A DNA stretch of 64,000 nt, from contig CM046332.1 of NCBI GenBank assembly GCA_025403435.1, positions 9,293,903 to 9,357,902 of the forward strand. The letters run 5' to 3'. The notes below the pieces were generated by a model. It made no database searches. It saw nothing but the letters and a program-made list of their open reading frames with translations, and had not been told where the DNA came from. Within the stretch, counting starts at the first letter, position 1. Each line of letters opens with the position of its first letter. Below, piece after piece: positions 37,029 through 49,400 of this stretch. The DNA comes from Artocarpus heterophyllus. Taxonomy: Eukaryota > Streptophyta > Magnoliopsida > Rosales > Moraceae. The translations under genes were made by a program, and so were the position numbers.

Positions 37029-38605
37029 GGGTGGTCATACATCATACAGCTTTTCCTCCAGTGACTCTCCTTCCAACCACTTGAGAATACCTAGAACTAA
37101 GGTTCTTGATCTTAAACAATAGTTCTTAGGGAGTTTCAGAGTTTTTTAAAGTAGAGTACTCACTTTATGCTTCTAAAATGATCTAGATAACTGAGAAAAG
37201 TCACCCCCTATTTATAGTGGTTGAATTTGGGCTTAAACCTTATCAGATTGTACCTCAAAATTTGAGTCTTGATCAACTTCTTATTAAAAATACATATACA
37301 GATTATCACATGATTGGCAAGTTGATCTTGGAGATCGATCTACCTAACTTACTCCATCGGTAAGCTAAAGTTTCCCATCAGTCTGCCAAACTTACGATAA
37401 TTTGATCCCTGAGAATCTCTTGTTTTTCACCTGAGAATCTTATATGGAGCTTTAGTTTTAATTCAAAAAATCTAATAGAGAAGTTACTTGATAAAAACAG
37501 TCTTATCCAGATAATCCCATAGAAAATAAAATATTATCCAAATAATTCAACATGTTTATCTTGAATTAATTTACGAAATTAATTCAGCCAATAAACTAAT
37601 ATGAATTATTAAATCTAATCTTATCAAATTTCAGCCAATCTAATAATTTAACATAAGTCATTAATATGTAGGAAAAACATGCTGTATCATTATAGGATTT
37701 ATAATGACCTACCAAAGGAGACTTGATGGACACATATAGTTTAATCTCTTATAATTATAAAATGCAATATCCCAAATACATATTTTATAATTATCAACTC
37801 TAACGCTACTCCACTAAATGCTTAAAGCTGTACTCTCAAACTATATAAAATTACAAAGCTTCAATAAGCTAACCGTCCATGACATATCATAATGTGTTAC
37901 ATTCCGGTAGGATATTTATAATCAGCTTAAGGATAAATTCTATTTTACCTTCCTGATTATTTTTATCTGATGTTCCATTATCGTACCCTTGGAATTCTTA
38001 CTATCCATAGATGGTATACCATTCGATTGCATCTATGTATCTAAATGGTAAGCGCTCTAGTCTTCTAATTACAGGATAATGCATAAAAGAGAATATCATT
38101 AACTCTATAATAAAGCTATGGATTCCATATATATGAATAGCCAGACTTTCTTAATCAAAAGTCATGTCTCCAACATATCGGTGTGTATACCATCGTAAAG
38201 TCAAGATGTCACCCTTTGGTACATCAAAGGACATAAGTCAAGAATACGAGCCCATTAGTAATTTAAGATTAAGACACAACACATATGATTGTCTAAAGTG
38301 AATTGATTTGCACAAATGGAATTATTAACCAAATCTATTCAACTTTTATGTCCTGATCCAATACGTCATAACCTATAACAATGCACCAATGTTTCTACTC
38401 AGAAAGTCCTACTCCAATGACTAAGACAAGCCATCTTCCCGTTAGGGATGTAGATAATATAACAATCTTAGCATGAATAAAGTCCCCAACTTTATTCACT
38501 CGATTACAGATCTTATGATTTGACCATCACCTTTAAGATTCCTTCTTTCGCATAATCTGTCCATTATATACACGAATCTTAAAGGTTTAGACCAACAGTC
38601 TTAGA

Positions 38606-38923
38606 TTTGACTTCAGGCGATTGGGATACTAAAATGATCCACTCATTATGGCATCGAAAGCAATCCAAGTTTTTTATACAATGGATCCTGAAGATTTGGA
38701 GTTGTTCTTAGTTGTCCTGCTAAAGCCAAAAGTAGTAGTTTAAAGTGAATAAGTTGTCGAGGATTACATAGACATCCCTTCATTTGCGAAAAGTTTCCTG
38801 CCAGTTGAAGAGACTGATAATTTTGACGATGACATTTCCCACTTGCTTCATGAAGATATCAAATGGACATGTGTTGAGGAACCGAAGAAAAAAAGAGAGG
38901 AAAAATTAGCATTTATAAACTAA
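38606..38923 (+). pseudogene. CACTA transposase TNPD, C-terminal part
   Basis: The frame reads RRLGY, stop, NDPLIMASKAIQVFYTMDPEDLELFLVVL, then after further stops YIDIPSFAKSF, DNFDDDISHLLHEDIKWTCVEEPKKK and TAA at about 38921. The NDPxIxASKAxQVFYxxDP segment and the acidic DDDIS tail are typical of the C-terminal domain of plant CACTA TNPD proteins. It pairs with the N-terminal part at 5516-6164, showing that copia B split one gene. Stops make it non-functional. Confidence 0.7.
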
Positions 38924-40013
38924 TTTTAAGCTAAGGGATGCTTGTTTTTCTTCTTTAATTTTAAGCTAAGGGATGTGTCTTTTTTTCGCTCATTATGTAT
39001 ATTTATATACATCAATTTGTGATAAAATAGCAAAATATATGGATTCAGAGCCATTAAATGCATAGCACACTGCCTGGCCACCCTAGACGGAGGAGAAAAA
39101 AGGGCTAAAAATTGGCAATGTTATACTAATTTTACACGATGGTTTTGCAAGGAAACCATCATATAAGAGAAGCTAAAATGATGCAGGTTTAGCCCTCACT
39201 CAAATTAATGTCTCAATAGCCTTCTTTTTTCCTCATTTTGAATTCTCTCGTCTCTTTCTAAACTATCGATTCTCTCTCTCAAACATCTCTATCCCTACAA
39301 CCCCACCGCCGTCCGTCCCAAGCCCTATAACCCCATGCTGCCGGTGCCACCATCAAGTCCCACCATGCCGACGCCTCTTAGCCTTCTCCACTAGCCCATC
39401 ATTTTCTCTGCCACTGCCTCCTCTTCAACTCCTCCGACCCCGCAGCTGCCTTCACAGAATCCCCCATGCCCATGCCTCTGTCGACAACACTGTCATTTTC
39501 ATTGAGTCCCCCCACGCTCGCGCCTTTTTTGAGTCTCACCACGCCCGTGCCTTCTTTGACCCCACTTGGTAATTCTCAATTCTTTTTTTTTTTTTAATTT
39601 TAAGCTATGAAAAATTATGAATTATATTCTCAAAACAAAATTATGAATTGTAACTAAAAACTTAGTTATGTGTTGATTGTAATTATTTTATTTGATTTTG
39701 TTAAAGTTTATACTTAGTTTAAAAATAATTCTATTAATTTGCATAGTTATTTTATTTGGCTTTTTAAAAGTTTATGATTGGATTTTGTTGGTTTATGTGT
39801 TTGGTTTTGGATGAGGATTTGATTTAGATTACTCGAAAAAATGTCGCAAGGGAGCGATGAGAGTATGAGGAACATAAAGAGTATACACAATCTTCCTCCA
39901 AACATAGAAAGGGGAAACAAGTGAGGAAAGCCTGAAAAAAAACTAAATTCGATCTCAAAGTTGATTTTGATAGAAGAACAACTTTTATGAAAAGAGTTCA
40001 AGAAGAGATTAAG
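38924..40013 (+). mobile_element. CACTA element, region after TNPD
   Basis: Contains a short tandem repeat TTTTAAGCTAAGGGATG (near 38922 and 38962), a palindromic stretch around ACGATGGTTTTGCAAGG (about 39137) like the left subterminal repeats, and a CT/CCG-rich block at 39230-39570 ending in a GT donor-like site. An AT-rich intron-like stretch follows, then from about 39841 a short basic frame (HRKGKQVRKA...KTKFDLKVDFDRR) cut by the C LTR. This layout could be the first exon of the second CACTA gene (TNPA-like), but the similarity is weak and this is inference. Confidence 0.4.
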
Positions 40014-42033
40014 TGTTGGAAAAATAGGACGCAATGGAATTTTAAAAAAATTATATCAGAGTATTTTCCAAAACACAAGTTTGACATGCTATATGCATAA
40101 ATTAACCAGATCTTACTAACCTTTGTGTGCCGAAAAGCTCCTGTAATTAGTGAAGAGAAGTAAAGTTCTAGAAGAGCCTCAACTAATAGGTCTTCTTTGC
40201 TATTCTCTATCCATGATCGGAGTGAGTGTGGGCTCACACGTATAGCTCTTCCACCAGGTGACTCTCCTTCCAACCAATTGAGAGAACCCAAAGCAAGTGT
40301 TTGTGATTTGTGAACAAGAGCTCTCAGGGAGTTTCTAGATTCTCACAAGTAGAGTATCACTCTTCATCTCTCAATTGATCTAAATAACTTATGTGACTTA
40401 CTCCCTATTTATAGAGGTTGGGTCCAGGGTCAGCCCTTATCAGATTAGGTCTCAAAATTTGAATCAGAATCAAATTCGGATCAATATCTGATAAGATCTG
40501 CGTAAAAACGTGTGATTTTATCCTTCACCCATAGGCAGGCCGAACAAGATGATCGGCAGGTCAAACAGGCCCCATCGACATGCCAAACTTGAGGATCGAC
40601 ATGCCAAACTGTCGATTAATATCTCAACAAATCTTTTATTTTTCACCCAAGATTTTATAGGACAAAGTCTCAGTTTTAATTCAAATAACCCAATAGAAAA
40701 GTTTTCTGATTAAAACAACTTTATCTAGATAATCTCTAGGAAAATAAATGAATTTCTAATAATTTTACAAGTTTATCTTGATCTAATTTATTCAAAATTA
40801 AATCAACCAATAAACAGACAAGAATTGTCTGATCCTTATAATTCAACAAGTTTATCTTGAATTAATTTTTATCACAAAATTAATTCAACTGATAAACAGA
40901 CATGAATTATTTGATTCTTTCAAATTTCAACCAATCTAATAAATCTAACGTAAGTCACCAATTATTGGAAAAACACGTCGTAACGTTACAGGATGTTGTG
41001 AGCTAGCAAAGGGGACCAAATGGACCTATATAGTTCAAGCTCCTGATAATTACAAAACCCAATATCCCAGACATACATTTCATAATTATCAACTCCAATG
41101 CTACTCCACTAAAAGCTTGGAGCTGCACTCTTGAAATACATAGAATTATGAAGCCCGTATAGCTAAGTCTCCATGAAATATCGTAGTGTATCATATCCCC
41201 ATATGATTATCCATAGTCGGCTTAAGGACAAGTTCTGTATTACTTTTCCGATTATTTTTATCTTACGTACCATTATCTCACCATCAGAAAACTTACCATC
41301 CAAGGATAGTATACCATTCGGTTACACCTATGTATCCAAATGGTTGAGCGCTCTAGTTTTCCAATTATAGGATAACGCATATAATAGGATATCACTACTC
41401 CTGAAGAGGAGCATGGATTCCATATCTATGAATAACAGGTCTACGTTACCAAGAGTCATGCCTGCAACGTACCGGCCTGCATACCACTATTAAGATGTGG
41501 GTGTCACCCTTTGGTACATCACAAGACATAAGTCAAGACAACGGACCCATTATTCATCTCAAGATTAAGATACAATACAAATGATTGTCTAAAGTGTATC
41601 GATTTGCTGAGACATAATTATTAATCCAAATCAATTCACTTTATGTCCCAATCCAACACATCGTCACCTATGACAATATGTCAATGTTTCTATTCACGGA
41701 GTGCACCTCCGATGGTCAAGACAAACCATCTCCCAGTAGGGATATAGACAACATAACAATCTTTACATGAATAAAGTGTCCAACTTTATTCACTCGATTG
41801 CAGATCTTATGATTTAGACCGTCACCTTAAGAATCATGTCTTCTACATAATCTGTCCATCATAAGCCCAATTCACTGACAGTCTCAGACTATTGTTTGCT
41901 TAACATACATTCAACAAATATGAACATAAAGAGGACAAGATTTGGTATATAAACAATAAATAAATTCTTTATTGAAAAAAATGTCTCCAAAAACTTATTA
42001 CATTTTTACTCCTTAGGTTATACATGTCTAACA
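40014..42033 (-). repeat. 3' LTR of copia C
   Basis: 2020 bp, from TGTTGGAAAAATAGG to TACATGTCTAACA, followed by PPT complement ATCTCCCACTTGCAC. The GC-rich array at 40532-40612 has four units, compared with two in the shared LTR at 57153-57191. TATA (sense) is at 40407-40414. Confidence 0.9.
40407..40414 (-). promoter_or_regulatory. TATA box in copia C 3' LTR
   Basis: Sense strand CTCTATAAATAGGGAG. The GC-rich array starts 118 bp upstream in the sense direction. Confidence 0.6.
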
Positions 42034-42843
42034 ATCTCCCACTTGCACTAAGTGAGTAAATATGATAAATATCGCATCCCCATAGCTTCCACATGCCTCT
42101 AGAAGACTCTCCCAGTAAGTGTCTTCATAAATGGATTAGCTAAATTGTCCTCTGAGCGACCTTGCACACTGTGACATGCCCGCCCTCAACGAAGTCCTTT
42201 ATCACATGATACTTTCAATCAATATGCTTACTCTTCTTGTGAAATCTTGATTCCTTAGCATTAGCTATTGCCACACTGTTATCACAGTACAGTGATACCA
42301 CCTTATCCATACCAGGAATAATCTCAAGATCCCTAAGGAACTTGCGGAGCCACACTGCTTCTTTTGAAGCATCACTAGCTGCCACATACTCGGCCTCCAT
42401 CGTTGAATCCGAAGTGCAATCTTGCTTAGCACTTCTCAGACTAATGGCATTGTCGCCTAGAGTAAACACAAAACCCGAAGTCGATTTCCAAGAACGAGAA
42501 GCCAGCTTAAGTCTATAAATTGACTTTAGTAGCTTACAAACCTTACTCTCTTGACCCTTGACCTTGAACTCATCTGGTTGTTCCTTATAAATGGACTCAT
42601 AAAGATAGCCAATTAGAAAAGCCATCTTGACAACCATCTGCCAAATCTCATAGTCGAGAGCGGCAGATATGGACAAGTGAATCCGGATGGATTTAAGCAT
42701 GGCTATGGGCAAAAACGATTCCTCATAATCGATTCCTTCCTCTTGCGTATAACCCTTAGCTACTAGTCTGGCCATAAAGGTTTTGACCGTTCCATCTACT
42801 CTTCTTCTCCTCTTGTAGATCCACTTACACCCTATGGGTTTTA
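42034..42843 (-). pseudogene. Copia C RNase H and partial RT, catalytic segment deleted
   Basis: The open stretch 42215-42853 encodes RT fingers (GCKWIYKRRRRVDGT, FMARLVAKGYTQEEGIDYEE, KSIYRLKLASRSW) fused directly to RNase H ([59 protein letters not shown]). About 700 bp that in D and E encode the YVDD active site and thumb are missing at the join near 42490, with no frameshift. The C-terminus is broken by a stop near 42215. The RT would be inactive. Insertion of D at 42843 cuts the gene again. Confidence 0.8.
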
Positions 42844-44830
42844 TGTTAGACATGTATGCCCTAAGGAGTAAAAATGTAATAAGTTTTTGGAGACATTTTT
42901 ATCAATAAAGAATTTATTCATTATTTATATACCAAATCTTGTCCTCTTTACATTCATATTTGTTGAATATATGTTAAGCAAATAGTAGTTTGAGACTATC
43001 GGTCTAAACCTTAAAAATTGGGCATATGATGGACGGATTATGCGGAAGACACGATTCTTAAGGTGATGGTCTAAATCATACGATCCGTAATCAATGGAAT
43101 AAAGTTGGGCGCTTTATTCATGCAAAGATTGTTATGTTGTCTATATCCCTTAAGGGATATAGTTTGTCTTGACCATTGGAGGTGGACTTCGTGAATAGAA
43201 ACATTGGCACGTTGTCGTAGGTGACGATGTGTTGGATCTGGACATAAAGTAAATTGATTTGGATTAATAATTCAGTCTTGGTAAATCGATTCACTTTAGA
43301 CAATCATTTGTGTTGTATCTTAATCCTGAGATGAATAGTGGGTCCATTGTCTTGACTTGTGTCTTTTGATGTACCAAAGGGTAACACCCACATCTTAATA
43401 GTGGTATGCATGCCGGTACATTGGAGGCATGACTCTTGATAGCGTAGACTTGTTATTCATAGATATGGAATCCATAGCTCCTCTTTAGGAGTAATAATAT
43501 CCTCTTATATGCGTTATCCTGTAATTGGAAAACTAGAGCGCTCAACCATTTGGATACATAGGTGTAACCGAATTGTATACTGTCATTGGATGGTAAGTTT
43601 TCTAATGGTGAGATAATGGAACGTAAGATAAAAATAATCAAAAAGGTAAGACAGAACTTGACCTTAAGCCGATTATGGACTATCATATGGGGATACGATA
43701 CACTATGATATGTCATGGAGACTTACCTACACGAGCTTTGTAATTCTATAAAGTTTGAGAGTGCAGCTCCAAGCTTTTAGTGGAGTAGCGTTGGAGTTGA
43801 TAGCTGTGAAATATATATATGGGATATTGGGTTTCATAATTATTATGAGCTTGAACTTTATCGGTCCATTTCGTCCCCTTTGCTAGCTCACAACATCCTG
43901 CAACGGCACGACGTGTTTTTCCAATAATTGGTGAATTATGCCGGATTCATCAGATTGGTTAAAATTTGAAAGAATTAAATAATTCATGTCTGTTTGTCGA
44001 TTGAATTAATTTTATAATAGATTAATTCAAGATAAACTTGTTGAATTATTGGGATCGGATAATTCTTGTCTGTTTATCGGTTGATTTAATTTTAGATAAA
44101 TTAGATCAGGATAAACTTGTAGAATTATTGGGAATTGATTTATTTTCTTAGAGATTATCTAGATAAAGTTGTTTTGATCAGATAACTTCTCTATTGGATT
44201 ATTTGAATTAAAACTAAGACTTTATCCTATAGAATCTAGGGTGGAAAATAAAAGATTTGTGAAATTTTATTCGGTAGTTCAGCCTGTCGATGGACATGTT
44301 CGGCCTATCGATGAGACCAATTCGGCCTGCTGATCAAGTGGTTCGGCCTGCCGATCAACGAAGGATAAGATCACGCATTTTCATGCAGATCTTTTTAGAT
44401 ATTGATCCGAATTAGATTCTGATCCGAATTTTGAGACCTAATTTGAGGAGGACTGACCCTAGGACCAACCTCTATAAATAGGGAGTGATTCTCATAGGTT
44501 AAAGAGATCGATTAAAAAAAGAGATCAATTGAGAGATTAAGAGTGATACTCTGCTAAGTGAGAATATGAAAAACTCCCTGAGAGCTTTTGTTCACATATC
44601 ACAAATACTTGCTTTGGGTTCTCTCGATTGGTTGGAAGGAGAGTCATCGGTGGAAGAGCTGTACGTGTGATCCCACACTCACTTTGGTCGTGGATAGAGA
44701 ATAGCAAAGAAGACCAGTTGGTTGAGGCTCTTCTGGAACATTATTTCTCTTCACAGATTGTGGAGGTTCTTCAGCACTCAAAGGTTAGTAAGATTTGGTT
44801 AATTTATACATATAGCATGTCAAACTTGTG
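42844..44830 (+). repeat. 5' LTR of copia D, 3' end deleted
   Basis: It starts TGTTAGACATG and matches 50430 onward, but stops at CAAACTTGTG (44830). The last 60 or so bases, to CTTTTTCCAACA, are missing. The array is at 44271-44360, TATA at 44473-44480, and the donor AAG|GTTAGTAAG at 44781-44792. Confidence 0.9.
44473..44480 (+). promoter_or_regulatory. TATA box of copia D
   Basis: TATAAATA in CTCTATAAATAGGGAG, 113 bp downstream of the GC-rich array. Transcription should start about 30 bp downstream. Confidence 0.65.
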
Positions 44831-46456
44831 ATCATGTTATATGTATAAATTTTGTGATCTTAATCTCTCCTATGCTTGAATTTAATTTTATAGAGAGTTG
44901 ACACTCTAGGTTTCTATATATTATATATGTTGTCATGGATTATGTAGTGAATGTTTATTAATTAATTATGGTTAATTAAATCATTATTTAATTATTAATT
45001 AATTAATTAATTTATACCGGTTATGGTTCCTTAGAGGTTAGAATGTGTATCTAAGTTTTTCATGTAATTAGATGGCAGACTATCATCTCCGTCTTGGAAT
45101 TATTATTTAGTTTTAAAATTGAAAGAATTTTGTAATTCAATAATTATTCATAGAAGACGGATCTAGAAGATTGATGATGATGCTCCCAGGTATTTCTCGA
45201 GTCTCTAATTTTATGTTTTTGAATTGTTGAAAATAAAATTGATGAATTGCATTAAAAATTGTATTTTCTGGAGTGGAGATTTCTGCTCGGTCGGCATGCC
45301 AAACCTCACAGTTCGGCAGGCCAAGGGTCGTAGATTGGCAGGCCAGACTTATGGTTTGGTAGGCCATCGTGAGGTAGAAATCAGGCGGCTCTACCGGCAG
45401 GCCAAACTTTCATGGGTCGGCAGGCCGATCCTCCTGATCTGTAGGCCGATGAAACATGACTGGTAGGCCGATCACCCAAATTGGCCTACCGACAGAGAGC
45501 CGAAAAAATTTCCAAAAAAAGTGTAGTTTTCGGTGCAGTTTTTATTTTGTTTTTGGGACAATTCTAAGAAACAATAAATTTGGATAAGACTAGAAATATG
45601 AAGTGTTCAATTCATACGGGATTGAAGACTTGAAGATGGAATTACATGAAGGAGGATACAGCTTGAGGATTCAAGGATAAAGAATCGATAATATGTCTCG
45701 ATTATTCTCTTGTAATCTTAGTTTTTCTATTCTCTAGGGTGGAGCCATAATATTACAGTTATATATTATTTTGCTTGTAGCTTTACTTGATTGCTTTGCT
45801 TGTCTGCATTATAATATGATTTGCCATGTATATTGATGACATGTCATATAAAATAGGAAGTGCCGCTCATATTAAAATTGTTCATGCATATTCTTAAAAT
45901 AAAACCTTGATTTTAAAAGATTGAGTGGGAGAAGGTTTTCGAAAAGAGAACCTAAGGCCTCCATCGTTGGTCCATAGGCAGAACATGGTGGTCCTGACCC
46001 CTAGGAAGGGATTTCTATCATGTACCATATTGGATCTCTGAGAGGATAAGATATTTTAACATGATTTATGGTTGCACACCCCTAGGTGGTGATTATAAAT
46101 CATAGATAAAATAGTGAAACGATGGTTATACACTCACATTAATTTTATTATTAACCTCCCCTAAGAGCTCTGTTAATAAAATTAATGGCCAAAGAAACGA
46201 TTATTAATATATGCTGGATCATACGGGTCCTGGATGGTATATATTAATCAGGCGGGGATCCGTGTTCCTGATTGAATTTGGCATGACTCCCCTAGGAGCT
46301 TGTTGAATTCTGAGTTGGTAATTATCGTTGTAAGGTTGTAATATTTTCAAGGTTTTGACACATAAACACATTTGTTTGATTTTTACATGATTGTGTTATC
46401 TTGCTAAATTATTATTATATGTTTGCTTATATTTGGTATATGATTCTTTATTGTAG
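44784..46456 (+). other. Predicted leader intron of copia D
   Basis: Donor AAG|GTTAGTAAG in the LTR and acceptor TTCTTTATTGTAG|ATT eight bases before the gag ATG. The same donor is kept in A, B, C (one base changed in the shared LTR), F and the solo LTR. The acceptor is kept in B, C, E and F, as TAG or CAG. Splicing would remove U5, the primer-binding site (lost in D) and the 1.6 kb leader with its many upstream ATGs. Inferred from consensus and conservation only. Confidence 0.55.
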
Positions 46457-46463
46457 ATTAAAA
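44831..46463 (+). other. Copia D 5' leader
   Basis: Non-coding. The GC-rich array is at 45287-45496 (about nine units, AG-type orientation). CCCCTAGG boxes are at 45998-46005, 46079-46086 and 46289-46296, with a mutated fourth near 46158. The primer-binding site expected at its left end is absent. Confidence 0.7.
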
Positions 46464-49400
46464 ATGTCTAAAAACGCTTTATCATCGATACTTGACAAAA
46501 ACCTATTAACCATTGAGAACTATAATGATTGGAAACAGAACCTAGATATCGTCCTGTCCTTTGAGAAACTGAAATATGTACTGACAACCCCTTGTCCTCC
46601 CGAGCCTACGGGAGACTCAAGTAATGAGCAATTCCAAGCCTATGATCGCTGGAAAGATGCTAATGATCAGGCTTGCTGCTATGTTATGGCTAGTAAGAAT
46701 AACGTACTACAGGCTCAACATTAGGATTATGAGACTGCGAAACAGATCTTGGATAATCTTGAGGATATGTTTAGAGGCCAAGCCATAACAAAGCGGCAAG
46801 GGGCACTTAGGAAACTCTTAAACTGTAGACAAAGGCCGTGGACATCTGTAAAGGGGCACATGATATTGGTCATGGGTTACCTTGCTGAGGCTCAAACCAA
46901 TGGAGCTAGCATCAATGCTGAAACTCAGATGACTATGGTCTTTGAGACTCTGTCTAAGGAATTTATTCCATTTAAAGCTACTTTTAATTTAAGCAATAGA
47001 TGGGATATGACCTTGACGAAATTGATGAAACAGTTATAGGAATTCAAACTGCTGATCAGGGAGTCTCTTGTAGGTGGTGAGGCCAACATGGTGGCTGCTT
47101 TTGGTTCAAATCCTAACTCTGGGAATGGAAAGAAGCAGCGGGCCAAGAAGGGAAGTCTTCTATTCCTGCTACCACTAAGAGTAAGAAGAAGAAGAAGAAG
47201 AACTCGAAGAAGCTTAAGTGCTTCTTCCGTGGAAAGGTCGGACATATTAAGAAGCATTGCACATACTTCCTTTCCAAAGGAGGTAGGTGTGATCTTCTAT
47301 ATTTAGAAACTTGTTTGGTTGAGGAATCCAATGACATATGGGTGATAGATTCTGGTGCAACTAATCATGTTTATGTTTCTCTGTAGGGGTTCAAAGAAAT
47401 GGGAACTCTGCTGCATGAAGACTTCACGCTTCGGATGGGCGATGGATCCTCGGTCTTAGTGGAAGCTGTGGGAGACGTCCATCTTTATTTTGATAATTAT
47501 AGGAATTTATTTTTGCAAGATTGTTTTTATGTTCCTAAATTTAAAAGGAATTTAATTTCTGTAGCTTGTTTATTTAAAGACTCCTACTTGGTTTCTTTTA
47601 ATGATAAAGTGGTGATTCGTAATAACAAATCTTTTATCTGTTCAGGATGGAAGCAAAATAATCTATATTTTATCAAACCTAAGATGGACTTATTGCTTAA
47701 TGCTGAGATGAATGATAATAGCTCTAAAAGACTTAAGACTTCTCACTCTAATAAGACTTATCTTTGGCATTTGCACCTTGGTCATATTAACCTGAATAGG
47801 ATTCAAAGGTTGGTAAGGGATAGACCTTTAAGTCACTTAAAGGTGGAGTCCATACCTTAATGTGAGTCTTGTTTGGAGGGCAAAATGACCAAAAGACCAT
47901 TCGGGTCTAAGGGCAACAGGGCCGAAGGGGTTCTAGAACTTGTGCATAGTGATGTTTGCGGACCCATGAACATCCGGGCACGAGGAGGGTATGAGTACTT
48001 CATCACTTTTATTGACGATTACTCAAGATATGGGTATGTGTACCTGATGCACCACAAAAGTGAAACTTTTGACAAGTTTAGGGAGTTTCGGGCTAAAGTG
48101 GAATAGTAATTGGGTAGACCCATAAAGGCACTTCGATCGGATCAAGGTGGGGAATAACTTTCTGATGAGTTCTTGGAACACTTATTAGAGAGGGGGATTT
48201 TATCCCATTTGACTACGCCGGGCACTCCACAATAGAATGGTGTAGCAGAGAGAAGAAATAGGACTTTGTTGGACATGATTAGGTCCATGATGAGTTATTC
48301 ATCATTGCCTTTATCCTTTTGGGGATATGCACTACAAACTGCATGTTATCTTTTGAACAATGTGCCTTTAAAATCGGTCCCTAAAACTCCTCACGAGTTG
48401 TGGACGAGTAGGAAGACATCCTTAAACCATATTCGCATATGGGGATGTCTGGCTCATGTCCTGTTTAAGGATCGAATAAGTTGGAAGCACGTTTGGAAGT
48501 TTGCGTGTTTGTAGGATATCCAAAAGGGACTAAAGGGGGCTATTTTTCTAACCCAAAGGAAAATAAAGTCGTGGTTTCAACTAATGCAACTTTCCTTGAG
48601 GAGAGTTACATGAATGACTTTAAACCTCGAAGCAAAGTGGTGCTTGAGGAGTTAAGGAGTGATCCGATCACTTCGGAGGTTTCAAATGAAACCATTCCGA
48701 TCAGTGTAGAAAACCCAAACAAACCTGAACAACAACCTTAGGAGCTTCGGTGTAGTGGGAGGATCAGGCGTCAACCTGAGAGGTATATGTTCAATGGGGA
48801 GGTCTTTTTGGCTGAACCAGATGAACATGACAGGGATCCTTATACTTACGCAGACACTATGGAGGATGTTGATTCAAAACTCTGGACAGAGGCCATGAAC
48901 ACAGAGATGAAGTCTATGGAGACTAATCAGGTCTGGGAGCTTGTGGATCTTCCCAAAGGGGTAAAACCCATAGGGTGTAAGTGGATCTACAAGAGGAAAA
49001 GAGGAGTGGATGGAAAGGTCGAAACCTTTAAGGCTAGACTGGTAGCTAAGGGTTATACGTAAAAGGAAGGAATTGATTATGAGGAAACCTTTTCGCCTGT
49101 AGCCATGTTTAAGTCCATCCAGATTCTCTTGTCCATAGCTGCCGCTCTCGACTACGAGATTTGGTAGATGGATGTCAAGATGGCTTTTCTGAACGGCTAT
49201 CGTGATGAGTCCATTTATATGGAATAGCCAGAAGGGTTCAAGGTCACAGGTCAAGAGGGTAAGGTCTGTAAGCTACTGAAGTCAATTTATAGACTTAAGT
49301 AGGCTTCTCGTTCTTGGAACATAAGATTTGATTAAGTGATGAAGACTTATGGGTTCTCACAAAATATGGATGAACCATGTGTTTACAAACACATTAACGA

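Larger units (their letters stand above)
6165..38605 (-). mobile_element. Copia element B, nested host of several insertions
   Basis: Reassembled from minus-strand pieces of one Ty1/copia element: RT fragment 6165-6396, pol 24024-26084, gag 29304-29837 (repeated at 32733-33266), leader to 34763, and 5' LTR 34777-34994 plus 37034-38605. Its 3' LTR and RNase H are missing at the left junction with the CACTA transposase gene. The last few hundred bases of the 5' LTR are missing on the right. That CACTA coding sequence flanks both ends shows B sits inside the CACTA element. B is more diverged than C-F and is among the older insertions. Confidence 0.7.
34777..38605 (-). repeat. 5' LTR of copia B, split by a solo LTR and right-truncated
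   Basis: Two pieces, 34777-34994 and 37034-38605, that join into one minus-strand copia LTR once the solo LTR and one GGGTG are removed. The right end stops near CAGTCTTAGA, missing the last 150 or so bases to the expected GTCTAACA, and joins the CACTA transposase frame. Sequence divergence from the younger LTRs is high. The GC-rich array is decayed to runs at 37320-37390. Confidence 0.78.

Noticed and set aside
39747..40034. 95-codon minus-strand frame across the left edge of copia C
   Set aside because: It crosses the CACTA/LTR boundary and has no recognisable domain; it runs opposite to the CACTA gene.
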